53,234 nt of DNA from Dissophora ornata. Taxonomy: Eukaryota; Mortierellomycota; Mortierellomycetes; Mortierellales; Mortierellaceae. The translations under genes were made by a program, and so were the position numbers. Of the stretch, positions 1 to 9,323 are shown piece by piece. Numbering within the stretch: the first letter of the stretch is position 1; every line of letters starts with the position of its first letter. Below the pieces are notes generated by a model. It ran no database searches and was not told where the DNA came from. It saw nothing but the letters and a program-made list of their open reading frames with translations. Location of the stretch: the NCBI GenBank assembly GCA_025201705.1, contig MU616701.1, positions 1 to 53,234 on the forward strand, read 5' to 3'.

Positions 1-1925
1 AAAAAAAAAAGGGAAACGCACACACACACACACACAGACACAACAAAAAGAATGGGACTCCACTGATGCCTGATATCATCGCAGAGGTCGGGAAACTGGT
101 GACCAGCAAAGAATCGACTTCTGCCGCTGACACCATTCTAACCACCCTGCATGTGTCCCTTGGTGACAGCCAAACAAATAAAATAACATGACATTACAAA
201 ACAAATGGGTTTCCAATCCCAAAAAGTTTATAGTAGACCGGTCGACAGTGGAAACCAGAATGCTGCCAAATCCATCGGAAACGCACGAGCGGTGACACGG
301 GCAAGCGAAGGAAAGAAGGGGGTCGCAGAGAGCATCGGTAGAAAGCGAAAGGAATGAGAGAGAGAGAACGAGAAAAAAGAGACAGAAGAGAGGGCGGATC
401 ATGGGCGGGTGGGATGGGATGGGATGGGATAGAGGGGTGCTTGAGGCGAGTGGTATATGTCCGAGGAGGTATGACATGGAACGCAGACATTCACAAGGAC
501 GGACGTGCATGCCGCATCCAAACACACATTGACAGACACACGCGCATATCGCACAAAATACAAAAGAAAAAAAGGCGCGAAAATGGAGTGCTTGTTGGAT
601 GCATGTGGGCGAGGCACCCCTCACAAGCTGCAATGGCAAAGGTGAGCAGCCAAACACTCTTTCCCTCATCCCCCCCCCCTCTCTTCCCTCTCTTCCATCT
701 TGACCACAACTCGCTTCCCTGTCCCTCTCTTATTCCCCATCTTCATCTACCCGCCCATACTCACACTCTCACTCTCACAGGCACACCTTTGCTCTGCACC
801 TTTGGTTATATCCAATGTGATCGCTTTCGTCTTTTTTTTCTTTTTTCACACAAACATCTATCCTTCCCAGCAAAGAAAAAAAATCAACGTACATGAACAT
901 GAACATGTACAACAGCGGCGGGAGTGGACAGTGTGCCGTTATGAAATTGAACGACGGTTGTGATATGCATAAATGATTCCTGGTTGCGGCTCGGTGGGAG
1001 TGGGAGTGGATGGGAATGGGGCATACGAATAGAGAGGAAAAGGAAATATGAAGGGCGAAGGGTGATCGCGGGAAGAAATAAAAAAAGCTAGGAAGAGGGT
1101 CTGAGCAATGCGAGAGAGGAGGGGAAAGGGACAAGCAAATGCAACGCAGCAACAGCCACCAGACATCGCGCATTGGAGGACACGAGTTCGCGGTCAAAGA
1201 CCAGGAACACCCACCCAGGGACCTTGTCAACAAAAAATAGCTGCAGTAACAATAACAACAAATGACTTTCTTCCCGCGTTCTCTGTCTCTCTTTCTGGGT
1301 GCTGAGCGCTCTCCCCTCTCCCCTCTCCCCTCCCCCCAAATAAAAAAGACCAGTAACAACAACAGCTTTCAGTCATAGAGTACTTGTACATGTTGTTTGT
1401 ATGACAGCACGGCAGGGACGCACAAACAACAGGGAAATGAATAACGGGCCAAATCAGATGCCTCGCATGAATACAACGGAAACCTGTGTTCAGGGGAGAA
1501 GAACAGGAAAGAGCGGGGGACTCCACTCCAAAGGAGCAAAGCGACAATGGAGGCGGATGAAAATGACCACCGGTGACCTCGCGCGACAGTTGTCTGTTGG
1601 TCTCAGTGATCGTTGCTCGGGCTCGCAAGTCTGAACAACAACCCGCCAAAAATGGAACCAAATGAAAGTTCTTTTCTCTCCCCTATTTTCCACTCCTCGC
1701 TGTCCGATGTCATCCTTGCTATCCTCCCTTTCTGACAAATTCCCGCCATTCTTGTGGAGAGAGACGTGTGCCCCTCCCATCTCGAGCCCCCTGTTTTTGG
1801 TATTTCTAATCTGGGTCCCCAGCCCAACTTTTTAACTGCGATCCATGGATCGCATTTTGCATGACGAGGGCGAAGAGGGAAGAGTAGAAGCGGAAAAAAA
1901 GAGGGCCAAGTTTGAGGTAGCGTAC
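1..1925. other. Gene-poor, purine/pyrimidine-biased stretch
   Basis: I see no convincing gene here. The stretch opens with a poly-A run and a short (CA)n tract. It then alternates between purine-rich pieces (GAGAGA and GGGATG tracts near 350-430) and pyrimidine-rich pieces (CCCTCTC tracts near 660-780 and 1310-1340). Open frames on both strands translate to low-complexity Arg/Glu-rich or Ser/Leu/Pro-rich strings without a recognisable domain. It lies on the 3' side of the minus-strand exon that ends at 1926, so it may hold that gene's long intron or later exons. I could not identify any such exon. Confidence 0.5.
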
Positions 1926-2915
1926 CTTTTCGATTGCTGCGCCAGTGGAGACTTGATTAGAATCTGTCGCTGTCATGCTTGCAACTGCCATCGCCGATCC
2001 TGACGCCATCATTGGCATTCCCACGCCGCTGTTCAGGTGATCATGATTGAACGTTGAACTTGAGGAGTTTGAGCAAGTCGACGATGATGACGGTCCACGG
2101 GTCATGAGAAAAGCAGCATGGCGCTGTTGCTGCTGCTGGTCCTGCTGTGTGGAGTAGAATGGTGCCGTGGACTGATCATACGAAAATGGGTCCTGGTTGG
2201 AGCTGGAAGACATTGGCTGTGGTGACTGTTGCATGGACACGAGAGATGAGCCGCCGCTGTGAAACATGGTATGATTCAGCAGGGACGGTGGCGGCGGCGG
2301 TCTGTTGCTTGAGGGTCCAGTGTGGGTGGTCACAGGCGGTTTGCTGACCATCAGTCCTCCGGTCATTAAATCGCTTAGATGGGCCAGGCCATACTGATGG
2401 TGCTGTGTTAGTCCGGGCAAAGCGCTGCTTAGCGCGTTGTGAGACTGAAGCGAGGTCTGGAGAGTGCTTCTCGACGAATGCTGCTGCGAATGCGGAATCG
2501 ACAAGGAAGGGGGCATTGGTGGGAGTTGCGCGTTATACATTAATGTCTTTGAAGAAGAAGCAGAAGAAGGGGTCATGGTCAGCGATGAGGACTGTAGTTG
2601 TAGCTGAGAAGGGGCTTGGGCGTGGTCTTGGCTCTGGGCCAAATGCATGGGCACTGAAAATGATTGTGACGGAGGTAGAGATGAAGGTGCCTCCGTCTGT
2701 ATTTCAGAATGCATTTGCGGCGGAGATAGGTCCAGAGTCAAGGATGATCCGCTAAAAGGCGACATGGGCTCGACCTTCATCTGAGGGTGCACGTTTGTAT
2801 CAAGATCATCCCAAGCCTCGAGGGCTGTTGAGGGTGTCGTGGATGAAGCAGACGGGTCGGCTGGGGTAGTTGTTGTTAAAGTGCGGTCGGATGTTTCTTT
2901 TGATCTGGAAGTCAT
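1926..2915 (-). CDS. Ser/Gln-rich protein, first recognisable exon only
   Basis: The ATG at 2915 begins an exon of exactly 330 codons. It ends in phase 0 at a donor reading AAAAG|GTACGC. Without splicing the frame would stop at 1806. The product is rich in Ser, Gln, Pro and Met, with a poly-Gln run and Ser clusters, an acidic segment near residue 35-45 and a Lys-Val-Glu-Pro motif shortly after. Such composition is common in fungal transcriptional regulators, but no DNA-binding domain is present in this exon, so a function cannot be assigned. A CTACAG acceptor-like site just upstream of the ATG means a 5' exon is possible. The 3' exons were not found. The exon itself is likely real because the frame is long, compositionally coherent and ends at a usable donor. 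Confidence 0.55.
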
Positions 2916-3689
2916 GATGTCTGAATCTTGGACTGTAGATCGCGGGCAAAAACTGAAGACGCAGCTGTGAAACGAATGCATTGAAAACTCCAGGTTAGGG
3001 GGAGGTCAAAGCGTCCTGCCTAAAATATGGAAAAGTGGCAGCCATGGAGAACAGGAGAGAGATAAAAAGTGTGCATGGCAGGAAATGGGAACCTCGGTTG
3101 TTGAAACGAGGGTTGGAAAATGTGCAGCTGGGATCTCGGAGCAAGTGGGAGAAATGACAACAGCCACAACATGCCAGTGATGCAAGTTAACGAGTCGATG
3201 GATGTCTCTCCTCGCCGACGATGTGATGTGGAAGAACTCAAGACAGCAAAGACTGAATTATGGGTCTCAAGGAAATACGAGTTGGGGCCCCTGGGAAAGC
3301 GTATATTTCCTTCCACAGAAGAGTCTCAGATCCGCCCTGATTACCTTGGAACAAGCTACCACTTGTCGATGTTGAAGCGACTGAATGAAATTCGATAACC
3401 GATATCAGGGGGCAACCACTATAAATTGAGGGCGATATAGTAGGACAAACGATGTTCATCGCGTTAGCAAGGGTCTGATAACAGAGTTTGATATGTAGAT
3501 CCAGCAAGGAGTCTCAGGAGGTTGAGATGTCGAACAGACAATGAAGCGTGGTGGACGTGGAGACATTCACAAAGACATTACGTGCGCAATATGAACGCAG
3601 TTTCCCTGGGTCCCTGGGCCAAGGACGCGTCGTGAACGATTGCTTATTCAAAAATCGCACAAAAAATGTCAGAGGGCAGAGGCGAGAGA

Positions 3690-3850
3690 GAGACAGAGAA
3701 TGAGAGTGAGAGTGAGAGAAAGGGAGAGAAAGGGAGAGAAAGGAAGGGAAGGAAGGAGGGAGACAAAGTGAAAACAGCAAATGTGTGAGAGAGAGAGAAA
3801 GAGGGAACAGAAAAGAAAGAAAAGAAAAGAAACGGAAGCGAGAGACAGAG
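3690..3850. repeat. GA-rich purine tract
   Basis: The plus strand is almost entirely purine, made of GAGA, GGGAGAAA and GAAAGAAAA units. It is a low-complexity polypurine/polypyrimidine tract. It has no coding meaning that I can support. Confidence 0.75.
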
Positions 3851-5877
3851 AGCAAATGCCCAAGGTCAAGAACATGTGCGATGGCCAGAGGGATCGGCTC
3901 TAGGAGACGTGGGCAAGGGGACCAAATGGGTTTGATTTCAGCAGTCGGTTTACCCGCCAAAATGATGGAGTTAGACAGTCAAGGTCAAAGACGCGCGAGA
4001 GAAAATGAAAATTGATGAAAACGAAGTCCCTGTCATGTCAAAAGGAGGTGCAGGTTCAAAGACGTGAGCATTCGAGGAGACACCGAAAAGGGAGGAGGAG
4101 GAATAAAGGAAAAAAATAAACAAAACAAATTACTAGGAAAGAAAAAAAAGGGGAAAGTTTTGACACTCGGGCAGTGCGAGCCAGTACTAATTGCTACTGT
4201 CGTTGTCAGCAGACGATACAACTCTCAAAGAAAATAAATAAAAAGAGCTGATCAGGAGAAAGACATGCCGGCAACGCTGGACGCTGTTGGGCCAGATTCG
4301 CAGACCATGGCCACAGGGCAAACAGGTTCAGCAAGAAGAAAAACAGAGAATGAAAAAAGTAGAAAAAGAGCTAGTCCCGAGCGAAAGTGATTAGAAGAGA
4401 AGGGAGACAGAGGGGCATGATTAGGTGTGTGCATGTGTGCATGTCCAGGGACAGGACGTGTCTGCAGTGTGACCGAGCCCACTTGATCACAATAAATAAA
4501 GGAGTCGCAGCACAAAAACTGTGTTTGAGCTTTTTGAGAGCTGAACCAAGGCAAAGGGAGGGAGGAATGACGCGAAGCGCTCAGTCATATTCTGAATATT
4601 GTAAATGTACCGTAGACTATTGGATGACTGAACACATGTTTGCTTGATCGTTTGCTCGATTTGTTTGTTTGATGAAAATATGCTTGTGTGTTTTGTTTGT
4701 TTTGGGGTTGGTTGGGGTGTTCGCCCGTGTCGAAACGACCGAGTTGGGACCACCCATGCTTGTGTTTCTGTCCCTCGCTCTCATGACGAGACTGAACCAA
4801 ATGACTCAGGAATAAGACGGACCCATGCAAGGGCCGTAATGATCAGCACCCTGCATCCAGAAAAGGATAGCAGTATGGCGCACATGTAGTTGTAGTTGTG
4901 GTGGTGGTGGAACGGTGTACAAGCGCGTTGCATCAAGACGCAGAGATCGACTTGGTCAGTGCACTATTTATTTATTTATTATTGCTATTGTTATTGTTAT
5001 TGTTATTATCACTCGCAACATATATGCTCATTTCCGCGAGTCGTCTCGAATTCATGCAGCTCTGCTCCAGCAACTATGGGTGCATCATAGAGCTATGTTG
5101 GTGACATACTCTCCGAGATATTGGCGTCAAAGGAGACATAGATCTAGAGGGTGTTGCTCTAATAACTGTAAGATGAACAACGCATGAAAGCGGTCGAATT
5201 TAATCATGCTATGAGGAGAGGCAGTTCGAAGGGACCGCAAGAGAATGCTTCGGAAAAAAGGGGGGATGGGTGGTACTGCGAAGACAAAGGAGCTCCATAA
5301 CGGCAAACAACCCCTGGCCATGATGTTTTTGATGTTTGATACATAGACTAATGCCTCGTTCCTGATTGCTGTATGAGGATAGAGCAGGAATGAGAGGAGG
5401 TATTATAAAATCTAAAATGCAGATCAATTCCAAGGGTAGCTCCAGGTCTGGAGGTCCTGGCCTGTATACCTGTATACCACAATACCTAGTCTCCACTAAC
5501 CTCCCAACTCTCTGTAGCGTGTTTAATGGAGAGGCCTTCTTTTTCCTTCTTCTGGTTCATATCCTGGAGTCATTTACAGACATCAATGCGACAGTAGGAG
5601 ACCTTACAAGATGTTACTTCCATTCTAGCTGCCCGAAATAAATAAGACAGGAAAGCAATTAAAAATAGTCCTTTGGCCAATTCGAGTGTCGCAGGCAGGA
5701 TCCATGGCATTGGAGTTGCTTGTGAGCGTCATTTCAGTGAAAGAACTACGCGGGGACTAGATCTCCGCTGTATACACAACTAGTTGTTTTATCGTTGGCT
5801 GTCAGGGGTTCTGGATCCAGTAGGGTAGCTACAGAGGGCACCGCCAGCTCTAGCTCCTTTCTCTCTCTATCATTCTA

Positions 5878-5916
5878 TCTCTCTCTCTCTCTCTCCCTCT
5901 CTCTCCCCCCCTCTCT

Positions 5917-5964
<48 letters not shown>

Positions 5965-5975
5965 TCTCTCTCTCT
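5878..5975. repeat. Compound microsatellite (TC)n-(AC)15-(GC)7-(TC)n
   Basis: A (TC)-rich run is followed by an uninterrupted (AC)15 at 5921-5950, then (GC)7 at 5951-5964, then another (TC) run. The AC and GC blocks together give 44 bp of perfectly alternating purine-pyrimidine sequence flanked by polypyrimidine tracts. Confidence 0.95.
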
Positions 5976-6043
5976 AGTACGATCGGACGCACTGAGCTGC
6001 ACTTTCGAGCAAGTTAAGTGCATTCGGCCATTTTATAAGGCGA

Positions 6044-6072
6044 TGGAAACGCCGGAAAAGCCTCCGTTTCCA
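6044..6072. repeat. Short inverted repeat (8-bp stem)
   Basis: TGGAAACG at 6044-6051 is perfectly complementary to CGTTTCCA at 6065-6072, with a 13-nt loop. It could form a hairpin in RNA from either strand. No function is assigned. Confidence 0.6.
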
Positions 6073-6539
6073 ACGCTAATAGTCATGTGCTGCTGCGACA
6101 CTATTGTCGGATCCCAGTAAGAGAATTCTGGAGTAGTGCCTAGCATAATCCGTTTCTTATTCGACTTCCGCTGAAGGTGGGTTCTTTACTTTCTTGAGCT
6201 GTAATATGATCATTGCAACTGCGGCAGAGGCGTGGGCTAGAGCCATGGACGGACTTGTTGCTGCGAGCCTCGCCTCGGCGATATTCTCCCCTTTTCGAGA
6301 ACAAGGGGCTTAACACTCCTTGCACGCGCCCTTACGTCCCATAAGGTACAGAGACAATAGAAGATGCCCGCCTTTTCATCCACACCGCGCCCTTGTCAAC
6401 AAACTAAAACAAAGGGGCTGAAGAGCCTTTCATCTCGTTAGCTCGATGACTCTCGACACATCTCTCTCTTTGGCTTGGTTTCCCGCTCTTTTATCTTTTT
6501 CGAGGAGCGCCACCAAAAATCTGTGTCGGCGCGAAAATT

Positions 6540-6765
6540 ACGTCACCGAAGTGACGTTACTCTCACGCCTACCCCCGAATCCGCGGTAGTGTGTTTGCGA
6601 CACACATGGTCGTTTTACGGTCTTGTTGATCAAACCCAACGGTTAGACTTACTCAAACGATGTCTTCATAGTTGTAAAAAAGCATCAACAATAGACTTAT
6701 CGGCCATCAAAGCCATAGGACCGGATTCGCGACCACGTATCGCTTCAACGCGCGGGGCGAACCCC
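6540..6765 (-). ncRNA. Cluster of tetraloop hairpins; candidate structured RNA
   Basis: Three perfect short-loop inverted repeats lie within 226 bp. The first is ACGTCAC/GTGACGT around a 4-nt loop (6540-6557). Read on the minus strand it is a C(UUCG)G hairpin, the classic very stable tetraloop. The second is a 6-bp GTGTGT/ACACAC stem with a 5-nt loop (6589-6605). The third is GGGG/CCCC around a 4-nt loop (6754-6765), which on the minus strand also reads UUCG, and it is flanked by a possible outer GCGCG/CGCGC pairing. A minus-strand TATA box and a strong splice donor lie 250-350 bp upstream on that strand. I cannot match it to a known RNA family (no RNase P, U3 or tRNA signature seen), so this is only a candidate. 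Confidence 0.25.
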
Positions 6766-6937
6766 AGGTACGCGCTACGGTATTCAAAAGAGGAGAGCTT
6801 GGTTAGTCCTCGAACTATCACTCTCACCCCGTCCTCTTGTAGATAGCCGCAAAACGACGACGACAATAAAGAAGCTCGTGGAAACAAGGAAATACAGAGA
6901 AGCCAAGCAAATGCTGGACGTGGTCCAAGAAGTGAGG

Positions 6938-7100
6938 AGAGAATGAGAGAGAGGGAGAGAAACGTCGAGAGAGTGTATCGGCTGTGGAGAGAGGGAAGAA
7001 AAAGGCATTTTGGACTTACCTGAAGCGTCCAATGGTGGCGAATGGAGAGGAAGAAAAGAGAAGAGAAGAGAAGAGAAGAAAAGAGAAGAGAAGAAAGAGG
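6938..7100. repeat. GAGAA/GAAAA purine repeat
   Basis: Tandem and near-tandem AGAGAGG, GAGAAAC and AGAAGAG units occur, with the cleanest array (AAGAG)n at about 7054-7100. On the minus strand this is a CTTTT/CTTCTC pyrimidine tract directly downstream of a TATA box, a layout seen at fungal transcription start regions. Confidence 0.7.
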
Positions 7101-7112
7101 CTCGCTTTTATA
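7018..7112 (-). promoter_or_regulatory. Candidate minus-strand promoter with TATA box and splice donor
   Basis: On the minus strand TATAAAAG occupies 7112-7105. It is followed by a CT-rich tract and then CTTCAG|GTAAGT, whose exon would end at 7020. This is a textbook TATA, pyrimidine start region and perfect donor within 95 bp. The first exon contains no ATG, so the transcript would begin with a noncoding exon. The gene it serves is not identified. It could be a noncoding RNA spanning the hairpin cluster downstream. Confidence 0.35.
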
Positions 7113-7438
7113 CTCTTCCGAGTCAAAGAAGCTTCCGGCTTGAATGGTGGCGCAAAAGAAAGCGCAATAAACAAGCTCTGTGTATCGAAACGAGATGGAC
7201 CGTGGTGGATGACGATCAATAATTATGAATAAACAGTAGCGACGCAGAGCTACAGCTTTGCATTTCGGTATCTTGGATCAGAAAGCTAGGATACACCAGT
7301 CTACAGTGTATTGGATTTTCGCGCCCATTGTCCTAGCGGTGGCTTTGCGGGGGCGCGTCACTTTTATTTTTTTTTCTTTTGTTCTTGTTCGAGCGTGCAG
7401 CCGTCATTCTTTTCCTCATCACCAGAGACCTGCTAACG

Positions 7439-9177
7439 ATGTCCGATTCCGCCACCACCGCTTTCTTGAACGCCTGCCAGGGACCTTTCGGCGGCGATGA
7501 GGTCTTGCATGGAAAGACCGACAATGACCGCAAGGAGGTAATGAACCGAACTTGAGCGCTCCTGCAGGCGACTCAGTATCAGACCGTTCGGGAAGTCGCA
7601 CAGCTACTTTCGAGTACCACCAGTTCTCTTGCTATTCCGTGTCCTTTGGCGCACTACTGTGAAGCAGCGCCTACGCGCCAGCTTGCCTCAGTAGAAGGAG
7701 GTTGTCCTACCTGTCAGTCTCACCAACTCGTATATGCAACATTGCCGAATGTCGCGAACAACGCGTGCATATCCTCTCCAATTAGGTCAACGATTGGATC
7801 GATCGATTTGAGAAGGATGTCACCCCTCTTGCCAAGGTATGCGAAATGCAACTGATCTTTACCCCATCTTTATATCGGCACGACTTGCCAGCACTGACGA
7901 GTTGACTGATATGCACCATAAACACGAGCAGGCTTTGAACGACCATCTTGAGACACGTACTTATATCGTCGGACACAGTATCACCAACGCCGATCTCTGG
8001 TCCTTTGTCAAGCTTCATGAACAAATCGTAAGTGCCAATGTTCGCGACGTATTAGGAATGTCAAAGATAATAACTGTCGCATTATCCGTTAAAGCAAATG
8101 ATTTCTGATCCTTTTTCGTAGAGTGCCATGACCAGGGATGGCCAATTGAAACGCCCTCACCTGACGCGATGGTTTGATTTGATTCAGGAGCAGACCGGTG
8201 GGTTGGGCCATTTTGTCGCAGTCGCAATTGATCATGAGGCACCAGAGCTGAAAACCGCCCCCAAAGAAAAGGCTGCACCTGCCGGAAGTACGGCTGATGA
8301 GAAGAAAGCAAAAAAGAACAACAAGAAAGAGGCAAAGGCTGAGGAAAAGAAGGCCAAGAAGGAGGCTAACGCTGCCACCGCTGCTCCTGTCGCTCCTGTC
8401 GCTGCCGCTGCCGCTGCCGCTCCTGCCACTACCACTGCTGCCGAGGACGCTGCAGCGCCTGCCTACAACACCCAAAAGAAGGAGAAGAAGGTCAAGGCTC
8501 CCAAAGCCCCAGCTGTACCAGCTGGACCTGCGACCCCGCAGCCATGGCAGATTGATCTTCGTGTAGGCAAGATCTTAAAGGTGGAGAAACACCCCGACGC
8601 AGATTCATTGTATGTGGAGACTATCGATGTTGGCGAGGCTGAACCCCGGACAGTCGTCAGTGGATTGGTCAAGCACATCCCCATTGAGGAGATGGAAGGT
8701 CGGTGGTTGGTGTGCGTTTGCAATCTCAAGCCCGCCACCATGAGGGGTGTCAAGTCCTTTGCTATGGTCCTTGCCGCCACTGACGACAGTGGCAAGCTGG
8801 AGTTGGTTGAGCCCCCCAAGGGATCGAAGCCTGGAGACAAGTGTTACTTTGGCGACTGGAAAGGTAAAACGCCAAACTCTGAAATGCTTATTTGATAGGG
8901 CGATGCGCAGTGCTTGGTACATATGGTGGGAATGCATACGGAGCTAATGCCACGGTTTTGACTTTTCATCCCTATCGCGCGTGTGCTTCAAACAGATGAG
9001 AGCCCCGAGGAAGTCATGAACCCCAAGAAGAAGATCTGGGAGACAATCCAGCCTGGTCTCCACACTACGCCAGAGCTCCGTGCAGCCTGGAAATCAGATG
9101 AGGGCGCGATCCATGTCCTGCACACGGAGCATGGCGACTGCACTGTTCCTTCAGTTATTGGCGCCAAGATCAAGTAA
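7439..9177 (+). CDS. ARC1: Arc1/AIMP1-like tRNA-synthetase cofactor (EMAP-II domain)
   Basis: Six exons are proposed: 7439-7537, 7568-about 7690, 7786-7836, 7932-8027, 8122-8863 and 8996-9177. The exon 2 end is uncertain. Phase-0 donors at 7691 (GTAGAA) and 7730 (GTATAT) both keep the frame. The N-terminal part resembles a GST-C-like fold (ETRTYIVGHSITNADLWSF in exon 4). A Lys/Ala-rich linker follows, then a C-terminal EMAP-II/tRNA-binding domain beginning with WQIDLRVGKILKVEKHPDADSLY and containing PRTVVSGL and CNLKPATMRGVKS. In yeast, Arc1 holds methionyl- and glutamyl-tRNA synthetases in a cytosolic complex and delivers tRNA to them. The order of domains matches that family. It is convergent with the downstream kinase gene; the two stop codons are 146 bp apart. 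Identity is strong, but exon 2 needs transcript evidence. Confidence 0.9.
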
Positions 9178-9206
9178 TGTCGATCAGAAAAAACAAATAA
9201 GAAAAA

Positions 9207-9265
9207 AATAAAGGGGAAGCTTTTCAGTAAAGAAAAAAAAAATAATAATAATAATTTATTATTGT
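9207..9265. terminator. Shared convergent 3' region with polyadenylation signals
   Basis: AATAAA at 9207-9212 lies 30 bp past the ARC1 stop codon. TTTATT at 9255-9260 is an AATAAA on the minus strand, about 65 bp past the kinase stop codon. Between them AATAATAATAATAATTTATTATT is partly self-complementary. Both transcripts may terminate in this short AT-rich interval. Confidence 0.55.
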
Positions 9266-9323
9266 ACGAGAGTAGGAAAAAAAAAAAAAAGGAAGAAAAA
9301 AAAAGAAAAAAAAAGAAAAGGCG

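Larger units (their letters stand above)
2916..7438. other. Long region without a recognised protein gene
   Basis: About 4.5 kb lie between the minus-strand Ser/Gln-rich exon and the ARC1-like gene. From about 3660 to 4180 the plus strand is strongly purine-rich (GAGA, GGAA and AAAG repeats). Positions 4960-5010 are AT-rich (TTATTG repeats). A compound microsatellite sits at 5878-5975, and a group of short perfect hairpins lies at 6044-6765. A minus-strand TATA box and splice donor occur near 7020-7110. Open frames here are short and unconserved in appearance. Either the region is intergenic, or it carries a noncoding transcript or a decayed mobile element. The sequence alone does not separate these. 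Confidence 0.45.

Noticed and set aside
76..1780. Several open frames of 60-200 residues in the first 1.8 kb
   Set aside because: They are low-complexity translations of GA/CT-rich DNA. Many lack an ATG, and none shows a domain or splice pattern.
6475..6846. A 123-residue plus-strand frame over the hairpin region
   Set aside because: No domain is recognised and the start is not an ATG. The inverted repeats explain the sequence better as RNA or element structure.
6001..6850. RNase P RNA, U3 snoRNA or telomerase RNA
   Set aside because: I looked for their conserved cores and box motifs on both strands and did not find them, so no known RNA name is given.
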